Source of the DNA: Candidatus Colicola caccequi
GTDB taxonomy: Bacteria > Bacteroidota > Bacteroidia > Bacteroidales > Paludibacteraceae
Assembly (NCBI GenBank): GCA_018065205.1
Contig: JAGHTR010000034.1
Coordinates: 1-8,833, forward strand
Direction: 5' to 3'
DNA: 8,833 nucleotides
Shown here: one piece after another, positions 1-6,687 of the stretch
Layout of the letters: each line of letters begins with the position of its first letter
How positions within the stretch are numbered: the first letter of the stretch is position 1
Made by a program: the position numbers and the translations under genes
Notes under the pieces: model-generated
The model's database searches: none
Told to the model about the DNA's origin: nothing
Seen by the model: only the letters and a program-made list of their open reading frames with translations

Positions 1-409
1 TGCTGCACGGCAAGCCATTGAACAAGCCGCGATGGGTGAACCCGATGCTATCATACTAGCCACACAATGGGGAGCCATGGTGCCTTCCTATCAGTTATTA
101 GACCGAATGCAGGCTACCAATGAGGAGGAAATGTCTCCGTCGCTCTTTATGATGGCAGCCAATAACGCCTTAGCCACTACGTTAGCACGACTGATTGGAT
201 GCAAAGGCTATAACCTGACACTAATGGGATTGGATGATCTGTGGGAACAAGCGCATCAGGAAGCAGTACGCACCATACAAAGTGGTATGGCCAAGCGAGT
301 GCTGGTCGTAGCCATGGATGAGATAGCGGACGGATGGCAACAACTATTGGAAAAAGCAAACTGCGCGGCTACTAACATAGCACAAGCACAAATGATAACC
401 GTATGTTAA
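1..409 (+). CDS. Half-length ketosynthase-like protein, probable chain length factor (5' partial)
   Basis: The open frame enters from the left edge (first full codon at base 2) and ends at TAA 407-409; 135 residues are visible. The start is outside the window, and the internal ATG at base 32 is unlikely to be the true start because the frame stays open and protein-like before it. Residues 71-107 align without gaps to residues 155-191 of the complete ketosynthase downstream, the strands around the nucleophilic elbow. At the position of that enzyme's active-site Cys162 this protein has Asp78 (codon 233-235). It stops about 28 residues after the aligned block, so it lacks the C-terminal thiolase half with the His/His or Lys residues. 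This fits the short 'Ketoacyl-synt_2'/chain-length-factor proteins of aryl polyene clusters (ApeC-like by inference). It probably does not condense by itself and may pair with the active ketosynthase. Its stop overlaps the next start by 7 bases. Confidence 0.72.
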   Translation, partial: AARQAIEQAAMGEPDAIILATQWGAMVPSYQLLDRMQATNEEEMSPSLFMMAANNALATTLARLIGCKGYNLTLMGLDDLWEQAHQEAVRTIQSGMAKRVLVVAMDEIADGWQQLLEKANCAATNIAQAQMITVC

Positions 410-759
410 GACTTATTTTATTATCTATTCTTCAATCCGCCTTGCTCTGCTCTGGACAGGTATTGCTCAAATTAGCGGTAGCCCAAATGGACCGCAGTTT
501 AGGATGGTGGGGGTTCTTTGTGCATTGCATATTACAAAACTGGTGGTTAATGGCGTGTGGTATATTGATGACCGGAGCCGGACTGCTTTGGATGTATATA
601 CTGCGTCACTTTGCCTTCTCTTTAGCCTATCCGCTTACCGCCTTGGCTTTTGTATTTGGAGCAGTTGCCGGCATGGCTGTCTTTCATGAAACCGTAGTTT
701 GGCAACAATGGGTAGGAATAGGATGTATTTTAATAGGATGTTATTTAGTAGCAGGATGA
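403..759 (+). CDS. Four-helix EamA/ArnE-like small membrane transporter
   Basis: A 118-residue, very hydrophobic protein with four predicted membrane helices at about 3-25, 47-67, 72-94 and 100-117. The last part, including AYPLTALAFVFG (75-86) and an HE dipeptide (95-96) before helix 4, is typical of EamA/DMT-superfamily half-proteins. The first helix carries SGQVLLK (17-23), as in ArnE/ArnF-type lipid-carrier flippases. The acidic residue that proton-coupled drug exporters such as EmrE carry in helix 1 is absent; Leu15 occupies the place predicted from the spacing to Lys23. A drug-efflux role is therefore less likely than transport of a lipid-linked or polyene substrate across the inner membrane, probably as a dimer. 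The substrate is inference from context: the operon also encodes a dolichol-phosphate-mannose-synthase-like glycosyltransferase. The gene overlaps its upstream neighbour by 7 bases and its downstream one by 4 (ATGA). Confidence 0.75.
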   Translation: MLRLILLSILQSALLCSGQVLLKLAVAQMDRSLGWWGFFVHCILQNWWLMACGILMTGAGLLWMYILRHFAFSLAYPLTALAFVFGAVAGMAVFHETVVWQQWVGIGCILIGCYLVAG

Positions 760-1202
760 AAAAAGGCTTATTGATATTAATCTGCTGTCCGCTAATTAGT
801 TGGGCACAAGCATCGTTTAAGATAGCTGAATCCCCTTTCGTACAGACCCGTTATACGGCTGCATTGGTGGAACCGATGGTGCAAACCGGACATTTTAAGT
901 TCATTGCTCCGGACAGTATTGAATGGCGTTATGACGGCAATCAAGCCATGACATTACCACCACAAATGCTGCAACTGATTAGGCAAACAGCCAGTGGAGA
1001 CACTATGATGCTCAAGAGTGTATTTAATATTGAGCGACAAGACAAGACGTTGGTGCTGACTCCCACCAAGAAACAACTGCAGCGTCTGTTTAGCAAGATG
1101 ACTATTCATTACACGAGTAAGGGTGTAGCCAAACAGGTGGAGATGTTGGAGCCAAGAGGAGATAAGACAATAATTGAATTTACTAATATGCAAACCAAGT
1201 AA
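756..1202 (+). CDS. Periplasmic LolA-like outer-membrane lipoprotein carrier protein
   Basis: The chosen start, ATG 756, forms an ATGA overlap with the previous stop and gives a 148-residue protein that opens directly with a signal peptide: MKKG, a hydrophobic core, then AQA before Ser20 as the likely signal peptidase I site. An in-frame ATG at 699 would add 19 residues ahead of the signal peptide and overlap the transporter by 61 bases, so it is rejected. After the signal comes a LolA pattern: a Phe-x-Gln repeat region (28-33), P-x-x-x-x-G-x-F (40-47) and a P-x-S-I-E-W-R-Y strand (52-59). LolA proteins are half-barrels that chaperone lipidated cargo through the periplasm. At about 129 mature residues this one is shorter than E. 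coli LolA, as is usual for the LolA-like proteins in aryl polyene clusters. It probably carries pigment-lipid cargo or assists the exporter; the cargo itself is inference. Confidence 0.75.
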   Translation: MKKGLLILICCPLISWAQASFKIAESPFVQTRYTAALVEPMVQTGHFKFIAPDSIEWRYDGNQAMTLPPQMLQLIRQTASGDTMMLKSVFNIERQDKTLVLTPTKKQLQRLFSKMTIHYTSKGVAKQVEMLEPRGDKTIIEFTNMQTK

Positions 1203-1204
1203 TT

Positions 1205-2422
1205 ATGAGACGAGTAGTAATAACGGGAATGGGGATTTATTCATGTTTAGGCACTAACCTGGATACTGTACGTGATGCATTGTACAACGGTGTATCCGGT
1301 ATAACCACAGATCCAAGTCGTAGGGACCAAGGCTTCCGCAGCATATTAACGGCGCATGTTCCTGAACCTGATTTGAAGTCCGTACTAGACCGTCACCAAC
1401 GTGCTTTCCTGCCGGAAGAAGGTAAATACGCCTATTGCGCTACAGCAGATGCTTTGCGTCAAGCCGGCATAGATGAGGACTACTTGCTCAAAAACGATGT
1501 AGGTATCCTATACGGCAATGATTCGTCTGCAGAGGCTGTTATTCGCAGCACGGACCGATGCCGCATGATGCATGACACTACAATGTGCGGTGCCGGAGCC
1601 ATCTTCCAGTCAATGAACTCAACAATAACAATGAACTTGGGCAGTCTGTTTAAACTAAGAGGCATTAATATGACTATCTCAGCAGCCTGCGCAAGTGGCA
1701 GTCATGCCATTGGATTAGGTAGTGTATTGATTAGAGAAGGCATGCAGGATGTGATTATATGCGGAGGAGCACAAGAGACCAATATTATGGCCGTCGCTGC
1801 TTTTGATGGTATATCGGCTTTTAGTATGCGTGAGGACGACCCTACCAAAGCGTCTCGTCCCTTTGATAAGAACCGCGACGGACTGGTGCCATCAGGCGGA
1901 GCAGCCACGGTGATTTTGGAGGAATATGAGCATGCCGTTAAACGCGGAGCAACCATCATTGCCGAAGTCATCGGATACGGTTTTTCGGGCAACGGCAACC
2001 ATATTGCTAATCCTAACTTTGAGGGACCCGTGCAGAGTTTAGAGATGGCTATTCGTCAAGCAGGCATTAGCCGCAGCGAGATAGATTACGTGAACGCACA
2101 CGCCACCTCCACACCGGTAGGTGATGCCAGCGAAGCCAAAGCATTGTATAAAGTGTTTGGCGAAAAGACAGTACCTATCACTTCAACCAAGAGCCAGACC
2201 GGGCACGAGATGTGGATGGCAGGAGCCAGCGAAACAATCTATGCTATACTGATGATGCAGAACGGATTTATTGCTCCCAACCTGAATTTCGAGACTCCCG
2301 ATGAGGATAGTCAGCACCTATGGATACCCAATCAACGATTGGATAAGCCGTTTGATACGTTCCTGAATAACTCCTTCGGATTTGGAGGCACTAATTCGAG
2401 TTTGATTATTCGTGCTATATGA
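1205..2422 (+). CDS. Beta-ketoacyl-ACP synthase (FabF/KAS II type), catalytically complete
   Basis: A 405-residue decarboxylating Claisen condensing enzyme that would extend an ACP-bound chain with malonyl-ACP. All catalytic elements are visible: nucleophile Cys162 in SAACASGSHAIG, His299 in NAHATSTPVGD, Lys329 and His334 in TSTKSQTGHEMWMAG, and the C-terminal gating loop NSFGFGGTN (389-397). The N-terminus VVITGMG (4-10) is typical for the family, and the length matches FabF (about 410). Residues after His334 (EMWMAGASE) differ from housekeeping FabF, which usually has L-x-x-A-A-G there, and suggest a specialised pathway copy. With the dehydratases, FabG and ligase of this operon it forms the core of a type II polyene synthase (comparable to ApeO/ApeR of aryl polyene systems). 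ATG 1205 lies 2 bases after the LolA-like stop with no clear Shine-Dalgarno, and the stop overlaps the next start as ATGA. Confidence 0.92.
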   Translation: MRRVVITGMGIYSCLGTNLDTVRDALYNGVSGITTDPSRRDQGFRSILTAHVPEPDLKSVLDRHQRAFLPEEGKYAYCATADALRQAGIDEDYLLKNDVGILYGNDSSAEAVIRSTDRCRMMHDTTMCGAGAIFQSMNSTITMNLGSLFKLRGINMTISAACASGSHAIGLGSVLIREGMQDVIICGGAQETNIMAVAAFDGISAFSMREDDPTKASRPFDKNRDGLVPSGGAATVILEEYEHAVKRGATIIAEVIGYGFSGNGNHIANPNFEGPVQSLEMAIRQAGISRSEIDYVNAHATSTPVGDASEAKALYKVFGEKTVPITSTKSQTGHEMWMAGASETIYAILMMQNGFIAPNLNFETPDEDSQHLWIPNQRLDKPFDTFLNNSFGFGGTNSSLIIRAI

Positions 2423-2832
2423 AACAACTAACCAGTCAAGATATCCTTACTTACCTGCCCCATCGCGCACCAATGGTGATGGTGGATAGCGCCACAATAG
2501 ATGGAGAACAGGTAACAGCCCTACTCACTATTACGGATACTAATTGGTTCGCCAACAAAGGTCAACTAATGGAAGCCGGACTAATTGAACACATGGCGCA
2601 ATCGGTAGCCGTATGCGTAAAGGAGAGTCACCCGCAGGATGCCGGACATATCGGTTTTTTGGCGGACGTGAAGGACATAACGATTAACCGTCTGCCTAAT
2701 GTAGGCGAATGCATTGAAACACAAATAGCCCTGAAGGCTGTTGTAGGAGAAATACTATTAGTGATTGCCACTACCAAAGTTAAACAAGACATCATCGCAA
2801 GTGGTGAATTAAAGATTTTCTTGCCCCAATGA
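2419..2832 (+). CDS. Hotdog-fold 3-hydroxyacyl-ACP dehydratase-like protein lacking the canonical histidine (ApeP-like)
   Basis: A 137-residue single hotdog domain. It has the FabZ N-terminal signature LPHRAPMVMVD (13-23) and the central-helix signature GLIEHMAQSVA (54-64), whose Glu57 matches the catalytic acid of FabZ (Glu63 in the Pseudomonas enzyme). The segment that in FabZ reads GHFPxxPxxPG and supplies the catalytic His is replaced by WFANKGQLMEAG (43-54), about 7 residues shorter from the LPH motif to the Glu; Trp43 sits 14 residues before Glu57, where FabZ has His. This pattern resembles the ApeP/COG4706 branch found in aryl polyene clusters. It most likely works with the adjacent second hotdog protein, which keeps the His/Glu pair, to dehydrate 3-hydroxyacyl-ACP during polyene assembly. 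It could instead be a structural or length-controlling subunit. It overlaps both neighbours by 4 bases (ATGA), suggesting coupled translation and matched amounts. Confidence 0.82.
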   Translation: MKQLTSQDILTYLPHRAPMVMVDSATIDGEQVTALLTITDTNWFANKGQLMEAGLIEHMAQSVAVCVKESHPQDAGHIGFLADVKDITINRLPNVGECIETQIALKAVVGEILLVIATTKVKQDIIASGELKIFLPQ

Positions 2833-3179
2833 CCAATTTCTATCATATTATATCGCAACAAATAGAAGCAGGGCATGCCCTTTTTCATGTGCAGTTACCT
2901 GCTCAATGCCCGGTTTATAAAGGTCATTTCCCCGGTCATCCCATTGCTCCGGGAGCCTGCCACATTGAAATGATTCGTGAGTGCGCCAGTGTGGCATTGG
3001 GTAAAGAGGTGCATTGGAATCACATCAAGCAGTGTAAGTTCCTAGTGCCCTTGGAGCCGGATAAGCATCACGAAGCAGATGTAGATATTACGTGGTCGGA
3101 AAAAGGCATGACGGCTGTGGTAACCTCAGGAGAAACAACAAGTGTAAAACTGAAAGTATCGTGCAACACGTTATCGTAA
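2829..3179 (+). CDS. Hotdog-fold 3-hydroxyacyl-ACP dehydratase with His/Glu dyad (FabZ/ApeI-like)
   Basis: A 116-residue single hotdog domain. The diagnostic motif GHFPGHPIAPG (32-42) supplies His33, and Glu47 follows in CHIEMIRE (44-51). The 14-residue spacing equals that of His49/Glu63 in Pseudomonas FabZ, so the catalytic dyad appears intact. It is shorter than FabZ (about 145-150) because it lacks the N-terminal LPHRxPxLLVD segment, which the preceding gene has. The protein would remove water from a 3-hydroxyacyl-ACP to give the trans-2-enoyl-ACP. No enoyl reductase is encoded in the window, so double bonds could accumulate as a conjugated polyene. Hotdog proteins dimerise, and the complementary features of the two neighbours suggest a heterodimer; this is inference. 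A thioesterase role is possible but less likely given the GHFPGxP motif. The end overlaps the proposed start of the flavoenzyme by 19 bases. Confidence 0.83.
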   Translation: MTNFYHIISQQIEAGHALFHVQLPAQCPVYKGHFPGHPIAPGACHIEMIRECASVALGKEVHWNHIKQCKFLVPLEPDKHHEADVDITWSEKGMTAVVTSGETTSVKLKVSCNTLS

Positions 3180-4555
3180 TAGGTTCAGGCATAGGTGGTT
3201 TAGAAGTAGGCTGTCTATTGGCGCAACAGGGATATGCCGTGACGGTGTTAGAACAAAACATCCGTCCCGGAGGTTGCCTGCAATCATTCGTACGTAACGG
3301 ACTGCACTTTGAAACCGGTTGCCATTTTGTAGGAGGATTGAAACGCTGGACTCCAATATGGAAACTATTTAGGCAATTAGGGCTAAACCATTTGAGTTGG
3401 AAATCCGTAAAGGAACATGAGATATACATAGGTGACAACTGTTATCACCTACCATGCGGTGCGCGACAAGCACAAGCGTACTTGACTAAATGCTTCCCAC
3501 ATCAGAAAGAGGCGATTAAGACCTACATGCAGACCCTGCGCACTATTGCACATTGTCCGTTGGACCAAACAACACCCTATTGGCAGCAGAATGCATGGGA
3601 GTGGTTGAGCCAAACCATAACCGATGAACGGCTGCGAGATGTATTATCGGCAATGTCGATTATCATTGATATGGACCGGCAGCGACTGCCCTTATTCGAG
3701 TATGCGGAGGTTATGTATGGATTCATCACATCCACAAAGCGAGTACAAGGCGGCGGAGAAGAAATTATTACGCACTTATGTCAGCGACTTAAACGATATA
3801 ACGGCGAGTTGCGATGCGGCTGTGAGGTGAGTCGTATCATAGATGCAAACGGACGAGTAACAGGAGTAGAACTGACTAACGGGGAACGTATAGAGGCCGA
3901 TATCGTAATATCCGATATTCAACCGGCAGCCACCATGCGCTTGTTAGATGATAACAGTTCAATGCGTCCGGTATATAAGCGTCGCATCACTAACCTACCA
4001 TCTATGCCTGGTTGCTTTACAGTAAATATACAGTTGCGTGAGCCACTGCGCACAGACCGCCGGCAAGGACCTATTTATGTGCATCGAGCAGGAACAACCA
4101 TTTGGAACGACACCGATAAACGCGTCAATCATATCCTTATTTATACCTACCCTAACCAAAGTGCCATAGATATCTTAACGCCTATGGATTGGCAGGAGGT
4201 AGAGGCTTGGTGCGAACATCCTATGGGACAGCGGGGCGATGAATATGACCAATTAAAGAAAAAGAAAGCCAAGCAGTGTATTGACTTGGCATTAACGGCT
4301 ATTCCTGAACTACAAGAGCAAATAGTGCAGACTTGGAGTTCCACGCCTCTAACTTGGCAACACTACCTGCGCAGCGAAAAGGGTTCGGCTTACGGTACAT
4401 ATAAAGACTGCCGATCTATTGCCACAACACTAATCACGCCACGTACCCCTTTGGAAGGACTGTACCTGACTGGACAATCGTTGGTGTTGCACGGTATAGT
4501 AGGGACTACGATGAGTGCAGGGTTTACAATTAACCAATTAGCAATTAGCAATTAA
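3161..4555 (+). CDS. FAD-dependent oxidoreductase, phytoene desaturase / CrtISO / retinol saturase superfamily
   Basis: A flavoprotein of 464 residues from the proposed GTG start at 3161. This start places the dinucleotide-binding motif VIVIGSGIGG at residues 4-13, as usual in the family, with Glu31 ending the second strand to bind the ADP ribose and RPGG at 35-38. An in-frame ATG at 3092 would add 23 non-conserved residues and overlap the previous gene by 88 bases, so it is less likely. FETGCHFVGGL (50-60) resembles the D-x-G-x-H-Y-x-G-G motif of carotenoid isomerases and all-trans-retinol 13,14-reductases. The C-terminus GLYLTGQSLVLHGIVGTTMS (433-452) is the closing FAD-binding motif. Such enzymes desaturate, isomerise or saturate conjugated polyenes, so this one may act on the nascent or finished polyene; substrate and reaction direction are unknown. 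No Shine-Dalgarno is evident. The gene ends in a small heptamer repeat, 6 bases before the next start. Confidence 0.82.
   Translation: MQHVIVIGSGIGGLEVGCLLAQQGYAVTVLEQNIRPGGCLQSFVRNGLHFETGCHFVGGLKRWTPIWKLFRQLGLNHLSWKSVKEHEIYIGDNCYHLPCGARQAQAYLTKCFPHQKEAIKTYMQTLRTIAHCPLDQTTPYWQQNAWEWLSQTITDERLRDVLSAMSIIIDMDRQRLPLFEYAEVMYGFITSTKRVQGGGEEIITHLCQRLKRYNGELRCGCEVSRIIDANGRVTGVELTNGERIEADIVISDIQPAATMRLLDDNSSMRPVYKRRITNLPSMPGCFTVNIQLREPLRTDRRQGPIYVHRAGTTIWNDTDKRVNHILIYTYPNQSAIDILTPMDWQEVEAWCEHPMGQRGDEYDQLKKKKAKQCIDLALTAIPELQEQIVQTWSSTPLTWQHYLRSEKGSAYGTYKDCRSIATTLITPRTPLEGLYLTGQSLVLHGIVGTTMSAGFTINQLAISN
4527..4555 (+). repeat. Four near-identical CAATTAR heptamers at the 3' end of the flavoenzyme gene
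   Basis: Units CAATTAA (4527-4533), CAATTAG (4535-4541), CAATTAG (4542-4548) and CAATTAA (4549-4555) lie head to tail, with one extra C between the first and second. The last unit contains the TAA stop codon. They encode the C-terminal residues of the oxidoreductase, beyond the conserved FAD motif. Gain or loss of one unit would shift the frame of the last few codons. Confidence 0.7.
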
Positions 4556-4561
4556 CAAAAT

Positions 4562-5287
4562 ATGTATGCATTAGTTACAGGAGCGAGCCGAGGAATTGGC
4601 CGTGCTATCGCACAACGATTAGCCAAAGATGGTTACCATGTGTTAATCAATTACCGCAGCAATGACGCGGAAGCACAACACACATTAGATGAGATAACTG
4701 CAGCCGGAGGACAAGGTGAGTTACTCAAATTTGATGTAGCCGACACAACTGCTTGCCAGCAAGCCTTAAATGATTGGACCGAACAACACCCCAACGAGTA
4801 TATATCCGTGTTGGTGAATAACGCCGGTATCCGTCACGATGAATTAATGGTTTTTCTAGAGCCTGAGGATTTTGAGAAAGTTATTCGTACCAATCTATTC
4901 TCTTTCTACAACGTAACTCGTCCCTTATTAGCCATGATGGTCAGAAAGCGTTATGGACGAATCATTAATATTGCATCTCTAAGTGGACTGAAAGGTTTAG
5001 CAGGCCAAACTAATTACTCAGCCTCCAAAGGTGGTGTAATAGCCGCTACCAAATCTTTAGCACAAGAAGTTGCAAAGAAAAAAATCACCGTAAACGCGGT
5101 CGCTCCCGGTTTCATTCAAACAGACATGGTGGAAGGTCTGCCGGAAGATATGCTCAAACAACTCATTCCTGCAGCCCGCTTTGGTCAGCCCGAAGAAGTA
5201 GCCGCTTTGGTCAGTTTCTTAGCCAGCGAAGAGGCTGCATATATAACAGGAGAGTGCATCAACATCAACGGAGGATTATATAGTTAA
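4562..5287 (+). CDS. fabG: 3-oxoacyl-ACP reductase, FabG type (SDR family)
   Basis: A 241-residue classical short-chain dehydrogenase. Visible motifs are the nucleotide-binding TGASRGIG (6-13), NNAG (86-89), the structural/catalytic Asn111, Ser139 in NIASLSG, and the catalytic Y-x-x-x-K pair Tyr152/Lys156 in NYSASKGG. PG (182-183) follows, and the C-terminus ITGECININGG (228-238) is the usual FabG ending. Length and motifs match FabG (about 244). It would reduce the 3-ketoacyl-ACP made by the ketosynthase with NADPH, giving the substrate for the dehydratase pair. The name fabG describes the family: placement in the pigment operon suggests a pathway-dedicated copy (ApeQ role), not the housekeeping enzyme. 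ATG 4562 follows the previous stop by 6 bases in an A-rich context without Shine-Dalgarno, and the TAA overlaps the next ATG by one base (TAATG). Confidence 0.93.
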   Translation: MYALVTGASRGIGRAIAQRLAKDGYHVLINYRSNDAEAQHTLDEITAAGGQGELLKFDVADTTACQQALNDWTEQHPNEYISVLVNNAGIRHDELMVFLEPEDFEKVIRTNLFSFYNVTRPLLAMMVRKRYGRIINIASLSGLKGLAGQTNYSASKGGVIAATKSLAQEVAKKKITVNAVAPGFIQTDMVEGLPEDMLKQLIPAARFGQPEEVAALVSFLASEEAAYITGECININGGLYS

Positions 5288-6687
5288 TGACTACTTGTGC
5301 ACTTATACCAACTTACAACAATGTCGGCACCGTAGCAGACGTAGTTAGACAAGTACTGCGGTACTTGCCGGTCATCGTAGTGGTTGATGGTGCAACAGAC
5401 GGATCATTGGAGGCAGTCCAAGCCATTGAAGATGAGCGACTGCATATTGTGTATTACTCCACAAATCGCGGTAAGGGTTATGCACTAAAACAAGGCTTTC
5501 AAGAGGCACGTGCATTAGGGTTCACCCATGTCTTGACAATAGATAGTGACGGACAACATTACCCCGATGATATTCCTGCCATGCTGCGATTAAGTGCTAT
5601 TCGACCGGAAGCCATCATCATCGGCAATCGGGGTACAACACATGTCAATAAACCTCGCCGCAGCACGTTCGCCAATCGCTTCTCTAATTTCTGGTTCAAG
5701 GTGCAAACAGGCATGTCATTACCGGATACTCAAACAGGATTCCGTATTTATCCGCTGGATAATCTACGCGGAGAAAGGTGCATGACCCATCGATACGAAG
5801 CCGAATTAGTGGTATTGGTTTGTTCTGCATGGGCGTCTGTACCTATCCTTCCTGTTCCTATTCGCGTCTATTATCCTCCGCAAGAGGAACGCGTGAGTTA
5901 TTTCCGACCGGTGAGGGACTTTGCTCGCATTTCTTTGCTCAACACTATTCTATGTGTGATGGCAGTCATTTACGGTTTACCTCGTCGCTATTTCCGCACT
6001 GTCTATTTCAGTATTCTCTTTGCACTCTTTGCTATTGGTTGCAATATCGTGTTATGGGGATATTACTTGTTTGCTCGCACGCAGATTATGACTCGTTACC
6101 GGCATGGATTGGGTGTAGGATGCAAGTTTCTCCTGGGCACTGCTCCGCATGCTTCGCTGCGTATTGACTCTCTGCCGAAAACTACTCCTGAGATTATCAT
6201 CGTCAATCATACCTCACTTTTAGATATACCTATGCTCTTTGCCTTAGGCGATCATTTTGTGATTGTAGGTAAGACGCATGTGACCCATAATATCTTCTAT
6301 GGACTTATATCTCGTGCTGTAGGTATAGTGACTATTGAGGAAGGCGTGGACGATATCGTTCCCGGTATTCAACGTTATGTGGAACAAGGTTACTCTGTGG
6401 CTATCTTCCCCGAAGGGACTCGCACCATAGATGGCGAAGTGGGACGATTCCATCGCGGAGCTTTTTACATGGCCGAACAGATGCACTTACCCATTCGTCC
6501 AATCGTATTACGCGGACTATGGCAAGCATTAAGCAAACAGCCTTTCTTTGTGGGTAAGCCTCGTGAGATACGAGCCGTGGTTAAACCTCTTATCATGCCT
6601 GATGATATGACTTACGGCAAAACTTATCAAGAAAGAACCAAGAACATACGACATTTGTATCAACAATGGATATGCGAACACGATTAG
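5287..6687 (+). CDS. Bifunctional family 2 glycosyltransferase / lysophospholipid-type acyltransferase fusion
   Basis: A 466-residue two-domain protein. Residues 1 to about 210 form a GT-A glycosyltransferase: ALIPTYNN (5-12), VVDGATDGS (32-40), N-R-G-K-G (60-64), the metal-binding DSD (86-88) in TIDSDGQHYPDD, and DTQTGFRIY (147-155). These resemble dolichol-phosphate-mannose-synthase-like enzymes. Two hydrophobic segments at about 214-233 and 238-262 should anchor it in the inner membrane with both domains cytosolic. Residues about 295-466 form a PlsC-like acyltransferase with the HX4D box in NHTSLLD (His308, Asp313) and FPEGTRT (374-380). Such fusions occur in aryl polyene clusters, where they are thought to attach the acyl product to a lipid or sugar acceptor. 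Here the acyltransferase would move the polyene from ACP and the other half would add a sugar; acceptors and donors are unknown. The gene starts in a TAATG overlap with fabG and its end overlaps the hydrolase by 22 bases. Confidence 0.86.
   Translation: MTTCALIPTYNNVGTVADVVRQVLRYLPVIVVVDGATDGSLEAVQAIEDERLHIVYYSTNRGKGYALKQGFQEARALGFTHVLTIDSDGQHYPDDIPAMLRLSAIRPEAIIIGNRGTTHVNKPRRSTFANRFSNFWFKVQTGMSLPDTQTGFRIYPLDNLRGERCMTHRYEAELVVLVCSAWASVPILPVPIRVYYPPQEERVSYFRPVRDFARISLLNTILCVMAVIYGLPRRYFRTVYFSILFALFAIGCNIVLWGYYLFARTQIMTRYRHGLGVGCKFLLGTAPHASLRIDSLPKTTPEIIIVNHTSLLDIPMLFALGDHFVIVGKTHVTHNIFYGLISRAVGIVTIEEGVDDIVPGIQRYVEQGYSVAIFPEGTRTIDGEVGRFHRGAFYMAEQMHLPIRPIVLRGLWQALSKQPFFVGKPREIRAVVKPLIMPDDMTYGKTYQERTKNIRHLYQQWICEHD

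Noticed and set aside
699..755. ATG at 699 as the start of the LolA-like gene
   Set aside because: It would place 19 residues before a normal signal peptide and overlap the transporter deeply, whereas ATG 756 gives an ATGA junction and a signal peptide at residue 1.
954..1998. Minus-strand frames at 954-1193, 1480-1665 and 1702-1998
   Set aside because: All are antisense to the LolA-like and ketosynthase genes, have no recognisable domain, and are explained by coding constraint on the plus strand.
3092..3160. ATG at 3092 as the start of the FAD oxidoreductase
   Set aside because: The added 23 residues are basic and unlike the family, they push the Rossmann motif away from the N-terminus, and the overlap would be 88 bases. 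GTG 3161 fits better, though this is not proven.
3088..3438. 116-codon minus-strand open frame over the hotdog/flavoenzyme junction
   Set aside because: Its composition is rich in Pro, Cys and Ser and it lies antisense to the well-supported Rossmann motif; there is no sign of a real protein.
5778..6167. 129-codon plus-strand open frame inside the glycosyltransferase gene
   Set aside because: It is rich in Cys and Ser without any motif and lies out of frame within a gene whose catalytic motifs on both sides are in the main frame; it is a shadow.
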